Shown here: piece after piece, positions 1 to 6,199 of the stretch
Position numbering within the stretch: position 1 is the first letter of the stretch
Layout of the letters: the number at the start of each line of letters is the position of its first letter
Source of the DNA: Halobacteriales archaeon QH_10_70_21
Lineage (GTDB): Archaea > Halobacteriota > Halobacteria > Halobacteriales > Haloarculaceae
DNA: 6,839 nucleotides
Direction: 5' to 3'
Assembly (NCBI GenBank): GCA_003021325.1
Contig: PXQM01000048.1
Span: forward strand, 1 to 6,839
Program-made: the position numbers and the translations under genes
Notes under the pieces: model-generated
Told to the model about the DNA's origin: nothing
The model's database searches: none
Seen by the model: only the letters and a program-made list of their open reading frames with translations

Positions 1-578
1 TCCCGGGCGATGATGTTCTTCTGGATTTCGGTGGTGCCCTCGTAGATCTGGGTGATCTTGGCGTCGCGGTAGAGCCGCTCGGCGTCGAAGTCGTCGACGG
101 AGCCGTTGGTGATCCACATCTTGTTGCCGTTGACGACCCACTCGTCGCCGTCCGCCTCGGCGCGGGTGGAGATGGAGGCGACGTCGCTGCCGGCGTGTGG
201 CTCGGAGATGGCGGAGCCGCAGATGGCGTCGCCGGTCGCGAGGTCGGGGAGCCACCGCTGTTTCTGCTCCTCGGTGCCGAACTCGAGGATGGCCTCGCTG
301 CCGAAGGCGGTACCGAGGATGCTGCCGGCGATGCCGGGGTCGGCGGCGTACAGCTCCTCGATGACGAGCGCCACGTCGACGGTGCTGTAGCCGGCGCCGC
401 CGTACTCGATCGGGATCTGTGCGCCGGTCAGGCCCATCTCGGCGCCCTTCTCGATTAGCTCGAGCGGGGCCTCCTCCCTGCGGTCGTACTCCGCCGCGAC
501 GGGCCGTATCTCGTTCTCCGCGAACCGGCGGACCTCCTCTTTGATCTGTTGCTGTGCCTCCGAGAGTTCGAAGTCCAT
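1..578 (-). CDS. Acyl-CoA dehydrogenase with a large in-frame internal deletion; 3' end beyond the window
   Basis: The family consists of flavoproteins that oxidise acyl-CoA to 2-enoyl-CoA in beta-oxidation or amino-acid breakdown, passing electrons to ETF. About 192 codons are visible from the ATG at 578. Residues 1-155 look like a normal N-terminal helical domain with the start of the middle domain: MDFELSEAQQQIKEEV at the start, an EYGGAGYS segment near 65, SEPHAGSD near 130 and KMWITNG at 153-159. Directly after this, at residues 161-163, the reading frame continues as DDFDAERLYRDAK and ITQIYEGTTEIQKNIIAR, which is the far C-terminus of the family and carries the catalytic glutamate of YEGT. 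A normal member has about 180 more residues here (most of the beta domain and C-terminal helices, about 380 in all). No stop or frameshift is present. The protein could hardly fold as a normal enzyme. It may be a decaying gene, a real short variant or an assembly error. Only the last few codons should lie left of the window. A TATA-like box sits 26 bases upstream. Confidence 0.85.
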   Translation of the reverse strand, partial: MDFELSEAQQQIKEEVRRFAENEIRPVAAEYDRREEAPLELIEKGAEMGLTGAQIPIEYGGAGYSTVDVALVIEELYAADPGIAGSILGTAFGSEAILEFGTEEQKQRWLPDLATGDAICGSAISEPHAGSDVASISTRAEADGDEWVVNGNKMWITNGSVDDFDAERLYRDAKITQIYEGTTEIQKNIIAR

Positions 579-600
579 GCGCGACTGTTCGAGCGATGTA

Positions 601-610
601 TGTTAAAATT
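601..610 (-). promoter_or_regulatory. TATA-like promoter box of the acyl-CoA dehydrogenase gene
   Basis: On the minus strand this reads AATTTTAACA, an AT-rich island in very GC-rich DNA, centred about 26 bases upstream of the ATG at 578. That spacing fits a haloarchaeal TATA box driving a leaderless transcript that starts at or near the start codon. No Shine-Dalgarno-like sequence lies in front of the ATG. Confidence 0.5.
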
Positions 611-634
611 GCCGCACGGTTTTACAGTGTTAGC

Positions 635-1069
635 TCACTCGAACTCGCCGTCGACGATGTCGGCCTCGGCCTGGTGGGCCATGTTCACCTGGTAGTTGGG
701 GAGATGTAGCGCGAGGTCGGTCGTAGTGACGATGCCGACGGCCGCGCCGTCCTCGACGACCGGGAGCTTCTTGACGCCGTTGTGGCCCATCCGTTCGGCG
801 GCGGTCCGCGCCGTTCCGCCGCGCCGGATGGTCACGACGGGGTCGCTCATGAGCTCCGAGACCGGGGTCGAGGGGTCCAGCTCCTCGCCGACCGCAGCGA
901 CGACGTCGGACTCGGTGATGATGCCGTTCAGCCGCTCCTCGCCGACGACGAGCGACCCGATTCCCTCGCCGTCGAGCATCCGAGCGGCCTCGGCCAGCGT
1001 CGCGTCCGGGGAAACCGACTCCACCGGAGCGGTCATCAGCTCCTCGACGGTCGTATCGTGCTCGGTCAT
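635..1069 (-). CDS. Stand-alone tandem CBS-domain protein
   Basis: A 144-residue cytosolic protein made almost entirely of a CBS pair (Bateman module). CBS 1 spans about residues 10-64, from ELMTAPV to GIITESDVV; CBS 2 spans about 72-123, from ELMSDPV to GIVTTTDLA. Each repeat ends in a T-x-x-D signature (TESD 52-55, TTTD 115-118), the usual ribose-contacting position for bound adenosine nucleotides. A short acidic tail follows (LPNYQVNMAHQAE and beyond). Such proteins sense AMP, ATP, S-adenosylmethionine or, in some bacteria, c-di-AMP; the ligand here is not readable from sequence. The ATG at 1069 is preferred over longer versions because it begins right before the domain and has both a GGAGGG seven bases upstream (1077-1082) and a TATA-like box further up. 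It lies 159 bases downstream of the mscS-like gene on the same strand, so partial read-through from dacZ-mscS is possible. Confidence 0.9.
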   Translation of the reverse strand: MTEHDTTVEELMTAPVESVSPDATLAEAARMLDGEGIGSLVVGEERLNGIITESDVVAAVGEELDPSTPVSELMSDPVVTIRRGGTARTAAERMGHNGVKKLPVVEDGAAVGIVTTTDLALHLPNYQVNMAHQAEADIVDGEFE

Positions 1070-1076
1070 ACGAGGT

Positions 1077-1100
1077 CCCTCCAGCCGAACCGTAAAAAGG
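1077..1100 (-). promoter_or_regulatory. Promoter box and Shine-Dalgarno-like site of the CBS gene
   Basis: Minus-strand CCTTTTTACG (1091-1100) is centred about 26 bases before the ATG at 1069, the spacing of a leaderless haloarchaeal TATA box. Between them GGAGGG (1077-1082) lies seven bases before the ATG, a good Shine-Dalgarno position. Both cannot be used on the same transcript if transcription begins at the ATG. The SD could instead serve read-through messages coming from the upstream channel gene. Confidence 0.45.
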
Positions 1101-1228
1101 GTATGTGCTCCAGCGACATTCCTCGGCTTCCTCGTGACCGGGGACAGCGGGGGAAGCTGCCGTCGGTCGCCGCAGCCACGTCCCGACGTCAAAGACGGCA
1201 CCGCCGAACACGGTCAGGAACGTCCGTC

Positions 1229-2014
1229 TCAGGTCCGGACCCGCATCGCGCCCTCGCGGAGCACCTTCCGGTTCGGGATGACGTACTCGTCGCCGTCGTC
1301 CTCGACGTAGGTGACGAAAACGTCTATCTCCTGGACGATGCCCCTGGCACCGTCGATTTCGACCTCGTCGCCGATGCTGTACGGCTCGGTCAGGAGCAGA
1401 TAGATACCCGCGGCGCCCGACGCCAGGAGGTCCTTGAACGCGAGGCCGCCGAGGAAGAAGACACCGAAGGCGTACGCCGCAAGCAGTATCAGGAGCGCAC
1501 CCGTCGCGACGTTCAGCTGCGACAGCGCGATGAGGGTCGCGACGTAGACGATGGAGTACTTCACGAGCTTCGGGATGACCGTCACCTCCGGGAGCTTGAT
1601 GCTCCGGAGCCGCTCGCCGACGAGGATCGCGGCCTTGTCGCCGACGAGAACGCCCGCGATGACCACGATGACCGCGACGAACAGGTTCGGGAGGAAGCGG
1701 CTGATCTCGGAGATGACCTGCTCGGAGGGGACGAACTCCAGCATCTCGACGGCGTACAGCGCCGCGATGAGGAAGACGAAGAAGCCGCACAGCTGTGAGA
1801 TGAGGCCGACGGTCGAGGTGCCGATTCCCCTGGTGGTCCGGTCGAAGGCGGTTCCCTCGGCGGCGTCGTCGACCTCCAGCGCCAGGAGGACGCGCCTGAC
1901 GATCCAGGTGGTGACACCGGCGAGCACCAGCCCTACCACGACGAGCACGATCGCGTAGACGAGGTTCTGCTCGCCCGTGGAGAGGCCGGTGAACCACTCG
2001 TTCACGAGCTGCAT
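1229..2014 (-). CDS. Short MscS-family mechanosensitive channel
   Basis: A 261-residue membrane protein. Hydrophobic helices lie at about 18-38, 67-90, 108-126 (LPNLFVAVIVVIAGVLVGD, resembling the repeat called TM_helix in channel-related proteins), 149-168 and 172-193. The last is rich in Gly and Ala and runs into FKDLLASGAAGIYLL, matching the pore-lining helix of MscS. The MscS beta domain follows: PYSIGDEVEIDGARGIVQEI at 211-230, then VTYVEDDGDEYVIPN ending at 248 with the family's IPN signature. The chain stops 13 residues later, so the C-terminal alpha/beta part of the MscS vestibule is absent. MscS channels open under membrane tension and release solutes on osmotic downshock. The ATG at 2014 is two bases after the dacZ stop, and GGAGG at 2025-2029 inside the end of dacZ gives a ribosome site ten bases away, indicating a two-gene operon with coupled translation. 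The solute released and whether it is a true tension-gated channel are not shown. Confidence 0.88.
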   Translation of the reverse strand: MQLVNEWFTGLSTGEQNLVYAIVLVVVGLVLAGVTTWIVRRVLLALEVDDAAEGTAFDRTTRGIGTSTVGLISQLCGFFVFLIAALYAVEMLEFVPSEQVISEISRFLPNLFVAVIVVIAGVLVGDKAAILVGERLRSIKLPEVTVIPKLVKYSIVYVATLIALSQLNVATGALLILLAAYAFGVFFLGGLAFKDLLASGAAGIYLLLTEPYSIGDEVEIDGARGIVQEIDVFVTYVEDDGDEYVIPNRKVLREGAMRVRT

Positions 2015-2016
2015 GC

Positions 2017-2826
2017 TCAGTAGTCCTCCGGGTCGAGCTCCAGGACGATTTCACCGCCGGAGAACGCCCGGACCAGGCCGTCGGATTCCGACAGCACCAC
2101 AGCGACGGCGTTCGTGTCGCGCGTGACGGCGCCGGCCGCCATGTGGCGGGCGCCGAGCCCCTTCGGGATGTCGACGCCCTCCGCCGACGCCTCGAGGTAC
2201 CGGTAGGCGGAGACGATCTTCCCCGAGTCGCTGATGACGAAGGCGCCGTCCAGCCGGGAGAACTCCTTGAGCATCACGTCCACGATGGGGTCGCCGACGT
2301 GGACGTGGCTCTTCTCGAAGGGGTTGTACGAGAGCGGGCGGGACTTGTTCATCACCTTGCCGGCGTCGCCGACGACGAACAGCGCACCGACGCGCTTGCC
2401 CTTCTGGCCCTTCTTGCCGAGTTCGATGGCCACCTCCAGGACGTTCCGGATGACGTCCGGCTCGGCCCGGCTGTTGACGAAGAGGTCGTAGACCCCGGAG
2501 CGGTCGAAGTCGCCGGCCCGGACCCGCGTCACGGTGTCGATGTCGTCGGCGAACAGCTTCGCCGCACAGCCCACCTGGTCGCCCTCCTCGAGGTAGCCGC
2601 TGTCGAGGCCGCCCTCGACGCCGAACCGGATGCGCTCCCGGAGGTTCTGGAACTCCAGCGGGAGTTCGACGTACCGCTCGGCGTCGACTGCGTTCTCGGG
2701 GCCGACGACGACGACCGGCGGCTCCGCGTCCACGAACGCATCGTGGAGCGAGGCGCTCGGAGAGAAGAGGAACACGCTGTCGACGTCGGCGATGATGTTC
2801 TCCAGTAGGTCCCCCAGCTCGGTCAT
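2017..2826 (-). CDS. dacZ: Diadenylate cyclase (c-di-AMP synthase), DacZ type
   Basis: This cytosolic enzyme joins two ATP to give cyclic di-AMP and pyrophosphate. Length is 269 residues. The first 130 or so form an alpha/beta domain of the kind found in front of the cyclase in archaeal DacZ. The DAC (DisA_N) domain follows: VGALFVVGDAGKV from 146, then PFEKSHVHVGDPIV, LDGAFVISDSGKIVSAYRYL from 192 with the DGA motif at 193-195, and GLGARHMAAGAVTRDTNA at 223-240. The classic RHR motif appears as R227-H228-M229. The tail, SDGLVRAFSGGEIVLELDPE, is a typical DAC ending. No membrane segment is seen. The ATG at 2826 begins the recognisable protein and has a TATA-like box about 29 bases upstream; an open extension to 2955 would run through that promoter. 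The next gene downstream, two bases away, is an MscS-family channel, which fits the established role of c-di-AMP in osmotic homeostasis. Confidence 0.93.
   Translation of the reverse strand: MTELGDLLENIIADVDSVFLFSPSASLHDAFVDAEPPVVVVGPENAVDAERYVELPLEFQNLRERIRFGVEGGLDSGYLEEGDQVGCAAKLFADDIDTVTRVRAGDFDRSGVYDLFVNSRAEPDVIRNVLEVAIELGKKGQKGKRVGALFVVGDAGKVMNKSRPLSYNPFEKSHVHVGDPIVDVMLKEFSRLDGAFVISDSGKIVSAYRYLEASAEGVDIPKGLGARHMAAGAVTRDTNAVAVVLSESDGLVRAFSGGEIVLELDPEDY
2025..2029 (-). promoter_or_regulatory. Ribosome binding site of the mscS-like gene inside the end of dacZ
   Basis: Minus-strand GGAGG overlaps the codons for Pro-Glu-Asp near the dacZ C-terminus and lies ten bases before the ATG at 2014. 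Other genes here look leaderless, so this Shine-Dalgarno sequence at an internal operon junction supports translation of the channel from the dacZ message and confirms the chosen start. Confidence 0.6.
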
Positions 2827-2850
2827 CGTTCGTTTATCACAACCGACACG

Positions 2851-2860
2851 AAAAAGGCTT
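2851..2860 (-). promoter_or_regulatory. TATA-like promoter box of the dacZ-mscS operon
   Basis: Minus-strand AAGCCTTTTT is an AT-rich stretch centred about 29 bases upstream of the dacZ ATG, the right place for a promoter making a leaderless or nearly leaderless message. It lies in the 127-base divergent region shared with the hydrolase gene; the two TATA-like boxes are about 70 bases apart. Confidence 0.5.
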
Positions 2861-2919
2861 GTGGGCGGTCGTACGGACGGCTGACGCGTATCATGAAGCA
2901 GACAGATGAGCGGCCGGCC

Positions 2920-2937
2920 CCAGCTATAAGTCGCTGG
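2920..2937 (+). promoter_or_regulatory. TATA box of the hydrolase gene inside a perfect dyad
   Basis: TATAAG at 2925-2930 is centred 27 bases before the ATG at 2954, a standard leaderless haloarchaeal promoter. It is flanked by CCAGC (2920-2924) and GCTGG (2933-2937), perfect five-base inverted arms around the eight bases TATAAGTC. A regulator bound to such a dyad would block TBP, so it may be an operator, although short GC-rich dyads can occur by chance. Confidence 0.55.
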
Positions 2938-2953
2938 CCGCCACGGATGTGCC

Positions 2954-3766
2954 ATGGTACCAGCCGACGACCGTTCGGTGCAGCGCTACCGGGCCCGGGC
3001 GGACACCGTTGCGACGGACCGAGGGGAGGGCCCGGCCGTCCTCCTCGCGCACGGCACGCTGATGGACCGCACGATGTTCGATCCGCAGGTCGAGGCGCTG
3101 GCCGACGACTACCGCGCCGTCGCTTACGACCTCCGGGGCCGCACCGACCGCTGGGAGGGCCCCTACGACCTCTACGACCTCGCCGACGACTGCGCGGCGC
3201 TCCTGGACGCCAAGGGTATCGGCTCCTGCGTCCTCGGCGGGATGTCGATGGGCGGGTTCATGGCCCTTCGGTTCGCCGAGCGGTATCCCGACCGCGTCGA
3301 CGGGCTCGTCCTCGTCGACGCGACGGCCGGCCCGCACGACGCGGCCGAGATCGAGCGCTACGGCGAGATGATAGCGACGACCCGCGAGGCCGGCGAGGTC
3401 CCCGAACAGCTGGCCGGCGTGGTCAAGCACATCCTCTTCGGGGAGACGACCGTCGCCGAGCAGCCCGAGCTGGTCGACTCGTGGGTCGACCGGTGGCTCT
3501 CCTACCCCGGCGAGGCCGTCTACCACGAGGTCGACTCCTGGCTGGAGCGGCCGGACTTCACCGACGAACTCGACGACATCGACGTCCCGGCGCTGGTCGT
3601 CCACGGCGAGGAGGACGTCGCCCTCGAGCCCGAGCGGTCGGATTCACTGGTCGACCGGCTGGACGCCCGCCGAGAGATGATACCCGACGCCGGCCACTCC
3701 TCGAACCTCGAGAACCCCGAGCCGGTCAACGACGCCATTCGGTCGTTCCTGGCGGACGTCCACTGA
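2954..3766 (+). CDS. Alpha/beta-fold hydrolase
   Basis: A 270-residue cytosolic serine hydrolase of the alpha/beta superfamily. The oxyanion-hole HG motif is in LLAHGTLMDRTMFDPQ (HG at 33-34). The nucleophile elbow is GGMSMGG with Ser98. The acid is probably Asp221 in VVHGEEDVAL and the base His248 in DAGHSSNLE, so the whole triad is present in the usual order and spacing. A helical cap lies at about residues 125-195. Overall it resembles the enol-lactonase and esterase branch, but the substrate cannot be read from the sequence. There is no signal peptide. The ATG at 2954 is favoured by the TATA box 27 bases upstream. It is divergent from dacZ and 47 bases ahead of an oxidoreductase gene on the same strand; that gap holds only a weak TATA-like stretch, so the two genes may be partly co-transcribed. 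Confidence 0.9.
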   Translation: MVPADDRSVQRYRARADTVATDRGEGPAVLLAHGTLMDRTMFDPQVEALADDYRAVAYDLRGRTDRWEGPYDLYDLADDCAALLDAKGIGSCVLGGMSMGGFMALRFAERYPDRVDGLVLVDATAGPHDAAEIERYGEMIATTREAGEVPEQLAGVVKHILFGETTVAEQPELVDSWVDRWLSYPGEAVYHEVDSWLERPDFTDELDDIDVPALVVHGEEDVALEPERSDSLVDRLDARREMIPDAGHSSNLENPEPVNDAIRSFLADVH

Positions 3767-3813
3767 GCGGCCGATGGCAGAGGGCCTTTGACCGTACGCC
3801 GCGTACCACCGGT

Positions 3814-5283
3814 ATGCGCGTTGCCGTACTCGGCGCTGGTTACGCCGGACTGACAGTCGCCCGTCGCCTCGAGCGCCGGCTCCCCGACGACGTCGACCTG
3901 GTCGTCGTCGACGAATCCGACGCCCACCTCGTCCAGCACGAGCTCCACCGGGTCGTCCGGTACCCCGGCCTCGCGGAGACGATAACGGTCCCGCTGTCGG
4001 CGGTCCTCTCGCGGGCCGAGGTCCGCCAGGCCCGGGTCACCGGCGTCGACCCCGAGGCCGGCGTCGCGACGCTCTCGCCCGTCGACGGCGAGGGCGAAGA
4101 GGAGCTCTCGTACGACGCCGCAGCGGTCTGTCTCGGCGCCGAGACCGCCTTCTACGAGTTGCCCGGCGTCGAGGAGCACGCCACGCCGCTAAAACGGCTG
4201 CCCCACGCCGAGGCCATCCGAGCGGACGCGATGGCCGCGCCCGGCGGGGACGCCGTCGTCGGGGGCGCCGGCCTGTCGGGCATCCAGGTCGCCGGCGAGC
4301 TCGCCGAACTCTCCCGCGAGGAGGGGCTCGACCTCGACGTGACCGTCGTGGAGATGGCCGACCGCATCGCGCCCGGCTTCAACGGGACCTTCGCCGGCGC
4401 GATACGCGAGGAGCTCGAGGCCCGGGGCGTCACCGTCGAGACGGGCGCGACCGTCGCGTCGGCCGACGAATCGGCCGTCGAACTCGAGGACGGCCGGACC
4501 GTCCCACACGACGTCTTCGTCTGGACCGGCGGCATCCGCGGCCCGGACGCACTCGACGGCGAGCGCCAGCGGACCGGCGGCGACCTCCGGGCCGGCGAGG
4601 CCACCTTCGTCGTCGGTGACGCCGCGGCCATCGTTGACGACGCCGGCACCGAGGTGCCGGCCAGCGCCCAGACCGCCGTCCGGGAGGCGCGGACCGCAGC
4701 CGCGAACATCCAGCGGGTCGTCAACGCAGCCCGCGTCACCGACGCGACCGGCGAGGATGACTCGGAACGGTTCCACGTCTACCGCTACGAGGAGGCGGGG
4801 TGGGTCGTCAGCGTCGGCAACGGCGCGGTCGCGCAGGTCGGCCCGGCGGTCGTCAGCGGCGACCTGGCGAAGGCGGTCAAGGCCGCCATCGGGGCCGGCC
4901 ACCTCGGCTCGGTCGGCGCCATCGAGCAGGCCTCCGAGCTGGTCCACGAGGAGCTCGGCTGGCCGGACGCCGAGGCGGTCGACCTCTCGCCGCTGGCCGG
5001 CCACCTCGGTGGGTACGCCCCGACGGACGCGACCGACCCCTCGAGCTTCGGCGAGCTCGAGAGCCGGCTCGTGAGCCCGCTGTTGGAGCTGTCGACGCCG
5101 CTCGGCGACGACGAGGTGGTCGACCTGACCGGGCTGACGCGGCTGACGGACCGGGAGTACCCCGGCAGTCCGGCGAACCTCCTGCTTCGAGCCGTGTTCG
5201 GCCCCGCCGAGGCGGCCGCCGACATCGAGACGGTCCCCATCTCGGACGGCGACGACGAGGAGACCGACGAGTCGGCCGGCTGA
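3814..5283 (+). CDS. NDH-2-like FAD-dependent NAD(P)H oxidoreductase with C-terminal extension
   Basis: A 489-residue pyridine nucleotide-disulfide oxidoreductase-fold flavoprotein, closest in character to type II NADH dehydrogenases, which pass electrons from NADH to quinone without pumping ions. The N-terminal FAD site is VLGAGYAGLTVARRLER (GxGxxG at 7-12) with acidic D33/E34 at the end of the second strand. The second dinucleotide site is GAGLSG at 151-156. FVWTGGIRG near 235 and FVVGDAA with Gly-Asp at 268-269 complete the FAD fold, followed by a SAQTAVREA helix that resembles the NDH-2 segment near the quinone site. No redox-active CxxC is seen, which argues against a disulfide reductase. 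Residues from about 390 to 489 extend past the usual NDH-2 length and end in a very acidic tail; I do not recognise this part. The ATG at 3814 starts exactly at the Rossmann strand. A weak TATA-like CCTTTG lies about 27 bases upstream. A menaquinone or other acceptor and membrane-surface location are inferred. Confidence 0.87.
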   Translation: MRVAVLGAGYAGLTVARRLERRLPDDVDLVVVDESDAHLVQHELHRVVRYPGLAETITVPLSAVLSRAEVRQARVTGVDPEAGVATLSPVDGEGEEELSYDAAAVCLGAETAFYELPGVEEHATPLKRLPHAEAIRADAMAAPGGDAVVGGAGLSGIQVAGELAELSREEGLDLDVTVVEMADRIAPGFNGTFAGAIREELEARGVTVETGATVASADESAVELEDGRTVPHDVFVWTGGIRGPDALDGERQRTGGDLRAGEATFVVGDAAAIVDDAGTEVPASAQTAVREARTAAANIQRVVNAARVTDATGEDDSERFHVYRYEEAGWVVSVGNGAVAQVGPAVVSGDLAKAVKAAIGAGHLGSVGAIEQASELVHEELGWPDAEAVDLSPLAGHLGGYAPTDATDPSSFGELESRLVSPLLELSTPLGDDEVVDLTGLTRLTDREYPGSPANLLLRAVFGPAEAAADIETVPISDGDDEETDESAG

Positions 5284-5299
5284 CGCCGGCCGGGCGCCG

Positions 5300-6184
5300 C
5301 TATCTCGAGGCTTCGACGACCTCGAGGTCCTCGTCGACCCGGAGCGTGAGGCGCCCGCCGTCGACGGTGAACGTGAACCCGACCTCCAGTGGGTCCGTCG
5401 AGAGGACCTCCTCCTCGTAGTCCGTGTGGGTCCGGTCGACCCTGTGTATCGACTCGGGGGCGACGGGGTTCAGACCCTGGTCGGTCATGAACGAGAGGAG
5501 TTCGTCCTCGGTGAGCAGCGCGAGGGCCGCGCTCCCGCCCGTCGTGTAGTTGCAGTTGTCGCACTCGAAGACGGCCCGGACCGCAAAGCGGCTCTCGCAG
5601 TCGGCACAGACCTCGCCGTCTGCGTCGTGGCTCTCGCACGCGTGAATCGACGTCTCCAGCCGGGCCGAACACCGCGGGCAGATGCCGCTGGCCGCCGCCA
5701 TGACCTCGAGGTTGGTCCAGATCCAGGCGGCGCAGTAGGCCTCGGTCGGTGACCGGGCCTCGAGGCCGGCCGGCGGCATGGGCAGCCGGCCCAGGTAGCC
5801 GTCGTCGACGGGCTGCGGCCCGCCGGCCCGGCCCCAGGAGCGGTCCCAGGCGCCGTCGCACTCCGTGCAGAACAGCTCGATGCTGCTCTCGCGCCACTGC
5901 ACCTCGATTCGGCTCCCGCAGTAGCTGCACTTGCCGTCGACGGACGTCCGGTCGAGCTGCGGCGCCTCCGTCACGGCGCCCGAGAGTATCGCCTCAACCA
6001 CCCGGCGACCGGGCCGTCGCAGGGTGTACCCTTCGTCGGTCTTGCCCACGAAGTGGCCGACGAGCTTGTCGAGGTGGTAGTTGAACTGCGCGGAGTCGTC
6101 GACGTCCAGCGCCCCGTACACCTCGGAGAACGGGAGCGGCCCGTCGGCCTCCGCGAGGACGCGCAGGATGTTCGCCGTTCGCAC
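5300..6184 (-). CDS. Winged-helix transcription factor with zinc-ribbon clusters (ArsR-like, haloarchaeal type)
   Basis: From the GTG at 6184 this is a 294-residue DNA-binding protein. Residues 1-70 form a winged helix: ILRVLAEADGPLPFSEVYGA, then DDSAQFNYHLDKLVGHFV as the recognition part and KTDEGYTLRRPGRRVVEAIL as wing and following helix. A first zinc ribbon has C86-x2-C89 and C106-x2-C109. A second cysteine group has CPRC (169, 172), C183, CADC (193, 196) and CDNC (208, 211). The C-terminus includes LLSFMTDQGLNPVAPESIH and a final beta-rich stretch. The overall layout is a common haloarchaeal family whose targets are mostly unknown. The start is uncertain: in-frame GTG codons also exist at 6271, 6298 and 6310, but the codons between 6271 and 6184 use G or C at the third position only about 60 percent of the time, far below the gene body, and the last two overlap the stress-protein gene. 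It converges on the oxidoreductase gene with a 16-base gap. Confidence 0.82.
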   Translation of the reverse strand: MRTANILRVLAEADGPLPFSEVYGALDVDDSAQFNYHLDKLVGHFVGKTDEGYTLRRPGRRVVEAILSGAVTEAPQLDRTSVDGKCSYCGSRIEVQWRESSIELFCTECDGAWDRSWGRAGGPQPVDDGYLGRLPMPPAGLEARSPTEAYCAAWIWTNLEVMAAASGICPRCSARLETSIHACESHDADGEVCADCESRFAVRAVFECDNCNYTTGGSAALALLTEDELLSFMTDQGLNPVAPESIHRVDRTHTDYEEEVLSTDPLEVGFTFTVDGGRLTLRVDEDLEVVEASR

Positions 6185-6199
6185 CGCCCGGCTGTAACC

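Noticed and set aside
1070..1201. Longer N-terminus for the CBS protein
   Set aside because: The added 44 residues cover the promoter and Shine-Dalgarno signals and do not resemble a domain.
782..1798. A 338-codon open frame on the plus strand
   Set aside because: Antisense shadow of the CBS and channel genes with repetitive Arg/Asp composition and no recognisable domain.
630..2054. A 474-codon open frame on the minus strand crossing the channel and CBS genes
   Set aside because: Arg-rich, low-complexity translation typical of a wrong frame in GC-rich DNA, overlapping two clear genes on the same strand.
2827..2955. Longer N-terminus for dacZ
   Set aside because: It would read through the TATA-like box of dacZ and into the divergent promoter; added residues do not look like the family.
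2893..3813. Open 307-codon extension in front of the oxidoreductase
   Set aside because: Out of frame with the hydrolase gene it overlaps, full of Arg/Pro/Gly, while the Rossmann strand begins exactly at the ATG at 3814.
4189..5004. A 271-codon minus-strand open frame
   Set aside because: Antisense shadow of the oxidoreductase gene; no homologous motif seen.
5284..5299. A hairpin terminator between the convergent oxidoreductase and regulator genes
   Set aside because: The 16 bases contain GC-rich partial complementarity but no T-run, so I cannot support a terminator.
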